Positions 15,459 through 22,102 of a DNA stretch of 22,102 nucleotides are shown here, piece by piece. The DNA lies in contig CAYYGM010000067.1 in NCBI GenBank assembly GCA_964471555.1, positions 1 to 22,102 on the forward strand, written 5' to 3'. A model generated the notes under the pieces. The model was not told the DNA's origin. It saw only the letters and a list, made by a program, of their open reading frames with translations, and did not search any database. The position numbers and the translations under genes were made by a program. Source of the DNA: JADLFV01 sp964471555 (lineage in GTDB: Bacteria; Planctomycetota; Phycisphaerae; Phycisphaerales; Phycisphaeraceae). Position 1 is the stretch's first letter, and the number at the start of each line of letters is the position of its first letter.

Positions 15459-15562
15459 TGATGCAATCGAAATGTCAGTGCCCAGCCGCAACGTAACACG
15501 TCGTGGGCGCCACCCGGCTATGATGACGGCCCCTTTGTTTTACGTTTGACAAGGAGTGCGTC

Positions 15563-16039
15563 ATGAGTCAGGGCAAGGTCACGGGTTTCCATCACGTGGC
15601 GATGCGCAGTCGCCATTTCGATAAAGCGCTCGATTTCTACACCCGCCTGCTCGGCCGGCCTGTGCGGCTGGCGTGGGGCGAAAAGCCCAAACGAGCGGCC
15701 ATGATCGACATCGGCGGCTGCTACGTGGAACTGTTCGAGCGGCCCAAGTCGCCCGCCCCGGCTGCGGTGTCCAGGCGCGACAAGGACGTGCTGCTGCACC
15801 TCGCCCTGCGCGTGGACGATTGCGATGCCGTGCTTGAGCGCGTGCGCAGCGAGGGCTACAAGGTCACCATGGAGCCCAAGGACGTGACCATCGCCAACAC
15901 CGCCCCCGGAAGTGAAGAGCCCGGCCGCAATCTCGGCTGGGGTGTGACAAGCCTTCCAGCCGAGGTTCCCGTGCGCCTCGCCTTCTTCACCGGCCCCAGC
16001 GGCGAAGTGATCGAGCTGTTCCAGAATGAACTGTCTTAA
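15563..16039 (+). CDS. VOC superfamily (glyoxalase/bleomycin resistance fold) protein
   Basis: Cytoplasmic metalloenzyme-like protein of 158 aa in the vicinal oxygen chelate superfamily. It shows two paired beta-alpha-beta-beta-beta modules. The N-terminal half begins VTGFHHVAMRSRHFDKALDFYTRLLG and ends IGGCYVELFERP. The second half begins VLLHLALRVDDCDAVLERVRSEGYKV and ends FFTGPSGEVIELFQNE. The four likely metal ligands are all in place: H11, E56, H79 and E151. The reaction is not predictable: members include lactoylglutathione lyase, dioxygenases, epimerases and resistance proteins. The start is well supported by AAGGAG 8 bases upstream. A TATGAT at 15519-15524 could be a -10 box, but has no good -35. 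It is divergent from the protease gene and followed by a palindromic repeat. Confidence 0.92.
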   Translation: MSQGKVTGFHHVAMRSRHFDKALDFYTRLLGRPVRLAWGEKPKRAAMIDIGGCYVELFERPKSPAPAAVSRRDKDVLLHLALRVDDCDAVLERVRSEGYKVTMEPKDVTIANTAPGSEEPGRNLGWGVTSLPAEVPVRLAFFTGPSGEVIELFQNELS

Positions 16040-16040
16040 C

Positions 16041-16130
16041 AGAGCCACGAGCGAATAGCCATGAGCCACGAGGGATAAGAACACCAAGGGCCTGAACCCC
16101 TCATGGCTCGTGGCTGGTGGCTCGTGGCTA
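16041..16130. repeat. Palindromic intergenic repeat, copy B (CCACGAGCC family)
   Basis: AGCCACGAGC and AGCCATGAGCCACGAGGG on the left (16043-16074) are complemented by the right arm at 16098-16129. It begins two bases after the VOC gene stop. The right arm, inverted, is almost identical to the left arm of copy A at 9130-9161. Confidence 0.8.
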
Positions 16131-16172
16131 TCTTTACTTGCCTTCGCCCCCAGAACGGTCGATAATCACTCT

Positions 16173-16505
16173 GTGCCTAATGATCGCAACAGCGAGCGGC
16201 GGACGCTGACCCTGGTGATGCCGGGGGTGGTGGTCCTTTGCCTGTGCGCGGCTGCCATGGGGCAGGGCGAGCGGACTGTCAGCGCCGAATCGATGGAAAT
16301 CCGCACGCTGGCGGGCCTGGTCACGCGCATTGCCGAGGCTGCCCGACAGGTGCGGCCCAACGCGGCGGTGATCGCCGACACCCATCGTGCCCGACAGGCG
16401 GAGCCGATCCTGGCCATCCTGCCGCAGCCCGAGTTTTCGCAGTTCGACCTTTCTTCGCCCCTGCGCGAGGCGTTGCTGAACCTGCCGCCGCCCGACCGCG
16501 CCTGA
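16173..16505 (+). CDS. Small predicted secreted protein of unknown function
   Basis: I do not recognise this 110-aa product. The GTG start at 16173 is chosen because upstream codons come from the palindromic repeat, and because from here it reads as a signal peptide: a charged n-region (NDRNSERR), hydrophobic core (TLTLVMPGVVVLCLCAAA) and AMG-QG cleavage site. An ATG at 16218 inside the core is a poorer choice. The mature part, about 80 residues, has a helical segment (IRTLAGLVTRIAEAARQVRPNAAVIA) and a Pro-rich end (LNLPPPDRA). No cysteine remains after cleavage, and no lipobox is present. There is no strong ribosome site. It ends about 100 bp before secA on the same strand, so co-transcription is possible. 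Confidence 0.5.
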   Translation: MPNDRNSERRTLTLVMPGVVVLCLCAAAMGQGERTVSAESMEIRTLAGLVTRIAEAARQVRPNAAVIADTHRARQAEPILAILPQPEFSQFDLSSPLREALLNLPPPDRA

Positions 16506-16571
16506 CCGACGCGTTCCATCGTGCGGCGCCGCCGGCGCGCCATCCATCCGCTATCCAACATCCGCCAAAAC

Positions 16572-16590
16572 CCGGACTCGCACAGTCCGG
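16572..16590 (+). other. Hairpin directly upstream of secA
   Basis: CCGGACT-CGCAC-AGTCCGG (7-bp stem) ends 18 bases before the secA start codon, just before the GAGG ribosome site at 16599-16602. It may be the end of the upstream transcript or a translation control element for secA; in E. coli secA is translationally controlled through the leader, but by a different mechanism (SecM). Confidence 0.35.
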
Positions 16591-16608
16591 CTCTGATTGA
16601 GGCCCATC

Positions 16609-20652
<4,044 letters not shown>

Positions 20653-20662
20653 AGCGGCGGAG

Positions 20663-20811
20663 TTGAACCGCAGAGACGCAGAGGACGCAGAGGACGCAGA
20701 GAAAGACAAGAAACAGGAGCCGCAGATTACACAGATTGGAAATGCTTAATCCGTGTAATCTGCGAAATCTGTGGTTTTCTTCTCTGCGTCCTCTGCGTCT
20801 CTGCGGTTCAA
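20663..20811. repeat. Nested 149-bp palindromic repeat (GCAGAGACGCAGAG family) after secA
   Basis: A perfect 30-bp inverted repeat (20663-20692 with 20782-20811) is built from the short unit GACGCAGAG. Inside it lies a second perfect 12-bp pair, CGCAGATTACAC (20721-20732) and its inverse (20753-20764). Elements of this look are common between genes of planctomycetes and other environmental bacteria, to my recollection. Confidence 0.9.
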
Positions 20812-20821
20812 TCCTCTTCGC

Positions 20822-20851
20822 TGGACAGCTTCGCACGGGCTGACCTATCAT
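20822..20851 (+). promoter_or_regulatory. Sigma-70-type promoter of the lipoprotein gene
   Basis: TGGACA, an 18-base spacer, then TATCAT; each hexamer has one mismatch to consensus. Transcription would start near 20858, about 30 bases before the ATG at 20889, which has GGGAGA as ribosome site. Confidence 0.6.
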
Positions 20852-20888
20852 CATTGGATCACCTCACACGTTCAACAGGGAGACGACC

Positions 20889-21395
20889 ATGTGGACGCGA
20901 TACGTGTTGTTGACGGGATTGATGTTGGTGGCGACAGCCTGCAAACCGCAGGAGACGCCGCCACCGGCGCCACCGCCGCAGACGCCGGCCGAACCGCAGG
21001 TTGAGAGCGACGCTGCCGCGGCTGAGAAGCAGGACGTGACACTGGGTGATGTGACCGGCACCGCCGAGGCATACGCCAGACAGGAAGCCGAGAAGGTGGC
21101 CGCCGCTTCCAAAAAGAAGCTGGAACAGATGCAGGCCCAGTTCGATCAGCTCAAGGCCGCCGCTGCTGAGAAGGGCGAACAGGCGGAAACGAAGCTGGCC
21201 GAGATGAAGGAAGCGTTTGACGCCAGGATCGAAGCAGCTCAGCAGGATCTCGAGCAGTTCAAGGAGGCAAACGCCGAGCACGTGGAGCAGATTCAGAAGG
21301 ATCTGTCGAGCGCCGTGAGCGAAGCGGGGACGATTCTGGAGAATGCATGGGAGGCGATCAAGGGCGAGAAGCAGCCGGAGGCGGCGCAGCCGTGA
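20889..21395 (+). CDS. Coiled-coil lipoprotein of unknown function
   Basis: Predicted membrane-anchored lipoprotein of 168 aa. The signal peptide MWTRYVLLTGLMLVATAC ends in a lipobox-like ATAC with the lipid-bearing Cys at residue 18. A Pro-rich linker follows (KPQETPPPAPPPQTPAEPQ, 19-37), then a long Glu/Lys/Ala/Gln-rich helical stretch (about 60-150) with heptad-like character, such as KKKLEQMQAQFDQLKAAAAEK and EQFKEANAEHVEQIQKDLSSA. This layout fits a periplasmic spacer or scaffold anchored to a membrane, in the general style of Lpp- or apolipoprotein-like helical proteins. No enzymatic motif is visible. The start is well supported: promoter 37 bases upstream and GGGAGA 5-10 bases upstream. 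It ends in a short acidic tail and is convergent with the hemW-like gene. Confidence 0.85.
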   Translation: MWTRYVLLTGLMLVATACKPQETPPPAPPPQTPAEPQVESDAAAAEKQDVTLGDVTGTAEAYARQEAEKVAAASKKKLEQMQAQFDQLKAAAAEKGEQAETKLAEMKEAFDARIEAAQQDLEQFKEANAEHVEQIQKDLSSAVSEAGTILENAWEAIKGEKQPEAAQP

Positions 21396-21399
21396 GGCA

Positions 21400-21436
21400 A
21401 CGCCGCAAGCGGCGTCGCTTCGTAGCGTGACGCTAC
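21400..21436. terminator. Two hairpins between convergent lipoprotein and hemW-like genes
   Basis: ACGCCG-CAAG-CGGCGT (21400-21415) and GTAGCG-TGA-CGCTAC (21422-21436) fill the 37-base gap. The second overlaps the stop codon of the hemW-like gene. Neither has a long T-tract. Confidence 0.5.
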
Positions 21437-22102
21437 AGTAGATTTACAGCGATGGTGTCGGCGAACATCAGACCTTCGCGGGTCAGGCGAAGATGCGTGG
21501 CGGTGCGCTCGAGCCAACCGCGGTCGATCATGGATTGCACATCGGCGTCGGGGGGGAGCATGTCGAGCGGTACGCCTTCCAGCAGGCGGATGCGCATCAT
21601 CAGTTGTTCGCCGAGTTGAGCTCGGCCGGTGAGTTGTTCCTCGTCAATGCGCTGGGGGTGGGGTGATTGTTCGATGTAATCGCCGAGGCGGGGGGCGATC
21701 TTCCAGCGGTAGCCGTCGAGGTGGCCCGAGGCGGAGGGGCCGGCGGCGAGCCAGTTCTGGCTTTGCCAGTAGATCAGGTTGTGGCGGCAGCGGAACGGCG
21801 ACACTTCGCCCGCCCGCTGAAGCGGGCTCGCCCCGGGGGTGGGAAGTTTGGCCCAGTTGGAGATTTCGTAGTGCTCGAAGTCGGCGGCGGCGAGACGGTC
21901 GATGACGCGCTCGTACATGGCGCGTTCGAGGTCTTGGTCGATGCGGCGGATGCGGCCGAGCTTGAGCTTGGTCGTCAACGCGGTGCCCGGTTCATAGGTC
22001 AGGTTGTAGCTGGACAAATGCGTCGGACCGAGGGCTAGCACCGCGTCGAGGTCGGCATCGAGCTGGTCGAGCGTCTGCGTGGGGATGGCGAAGATCAGGT
22101 CG
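21433..22102 (-). CDS. hemW: HemW-like radical SAM protein (coproporphyrinogen oxidase-like), 5' partial
   Basis: C-terminal 222 residues of a HemN/HemW-family protein. HemW binds haem and is proposed to be a haem chaperone; older annotations call it oxygen-independent coproporphyrinogen III oxidase. The gene runs off the right edge, so the CxxxCxxC iron-sulfur motif is not visible. Seen here are DLIFAIPTQTLDQLDADLDAVLALGP, HLSSYNLTYEPGTALT, YEISNWAK, CRHNLIYWQSQNWLAAGPSASGHLDGYRW, and a HemN C-terminal domain with LGEQLMMRIRLLEGVPLDML and TREGLMFADTIAVNLL. Where related proteins have about 3 residues between AK and the CxHN motif, this one has about 18 (21793-21846), part of them encoded by a DNA palindrome. 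The frame stays open, so the gene may be functional. The exact HemW/HemN split cannot be settled from this part. Confidence 0.88.
   Translation of the reverse strand, partial: DLIFAIPTQTLDQLDADLDAVLALGPTHLSSYNLTYEPGTALTTKLKLGRIRRIDQDLERAMYERVIDRLAAADFEHYEISNWAKLPTPGASPLQRAGEVSPFRCRHNLIYWQSQNWLAAGPSASGHLDGYRWKIAPRLGDYIEQSPHPQRIDEEQLTGRAQLGEQLMMRIRLLEGVPLDMLPPDADVQSMIDRGWLERTATHLRLTREGLMFADTIAVNLL
21812..21827. repeat. Small palindrome inside the hemW-like gene
   Basis: GCCCGC-TGAA-GCGGGC forms a perfect 6-bp stem with the same TGAA loop and similar stem as the hairpin at the secA stop. On the coding strand it is read as part of GASPLQRAGEV, inside the apparent insertion. Confidence 0.7.

Noticed and set aside
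15519..15524. TATGAT as a promoter for the VOC gene
   Set aside because: No acceptable -35 hexamer at 16-18 bases upstream; a single hexamer is too little evidence.
20663..20811. CRISPR-like array from the GACGCAGAG words
   Set aside because: The words are adjoining and arranged as one large inverted repeat, with no regular spacers.

Overview
The window looks like chromosomal DNA from a GC-rich, flagellated member of the Planctomycetota, probably near the Phycisphaerae. This placement is inferred from gene content. It rests on an exported LamG/dockerin-like protein with a PEP-CTERM tail, two long flagellins with an extended middle region, a greatly enlarged SecA, a primary-like group 2 sigma factor, and weak or absent Shine-Dalgarno sequences before several genes. 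No database search was run. The DNA is ordinary, well-packed chromosome; I see no phage, IS element, CRISPR array, tRNA or rRNA.

Layout. 1-1967 (+): C-terminal two thirds of an RND efflux permease cut by the window edge. 1983-3326 (-): exported LamG/dockerin/PEP-CTERM protein, with an AT-rich promoter island upstream carrying a 14-bp inverted repeat. 3883-7506 (-): two tandem flagellin genes, each with its own terminator. 7850-8371 (-): stand-alone response regulator. 8655-9131 (+): small cytoplasmic protein of unknown function. 9261-13070 (-): two tandem SulP anion transporters with STAS domains, separated by an array of hairpins. 13256-14140 (+): sigma-70 family factor. 14243 to about 15448 (-): membrane M50-like zinc protease fused to a lipobox-like segment and a DUF5329-like domain, whose 5' end is lost in a 10-N assembly gap. 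15563-16039 (+): VOC/glyoxalase-fold protein. 16173-16505 (+): small predicted secreted protein. 16609-20652 (+): SecA. 20889-21395 (+): coiled-coil lipoprotein with a good promoter. 21433-22102 (-): C-terminal part of a HemW-like radical SAM protein cut by the window edge.

The genes do not form one pathway. The flagellins and exported proteins depend on secretion, and SecA is the translocase motor for the signal-peptide proteins seen here. The most notable observation is in SecA: the helical-wing region, present as one unit in E. coli SecA, appears here as about five successive divergent units of 58-68 residues, and the usual C-terminal zinc-binding cysteines are gone although the neighbouring GKKFKQ residues remain. 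The spaces between genes are rich in palindromic repeats: one family occurs twice (9130-9260 and 16041-16130), a nested palindrome of about 150 bp follows secA, and a similar small palindrome appears to have been inserted in frame in the hemW-like gene.
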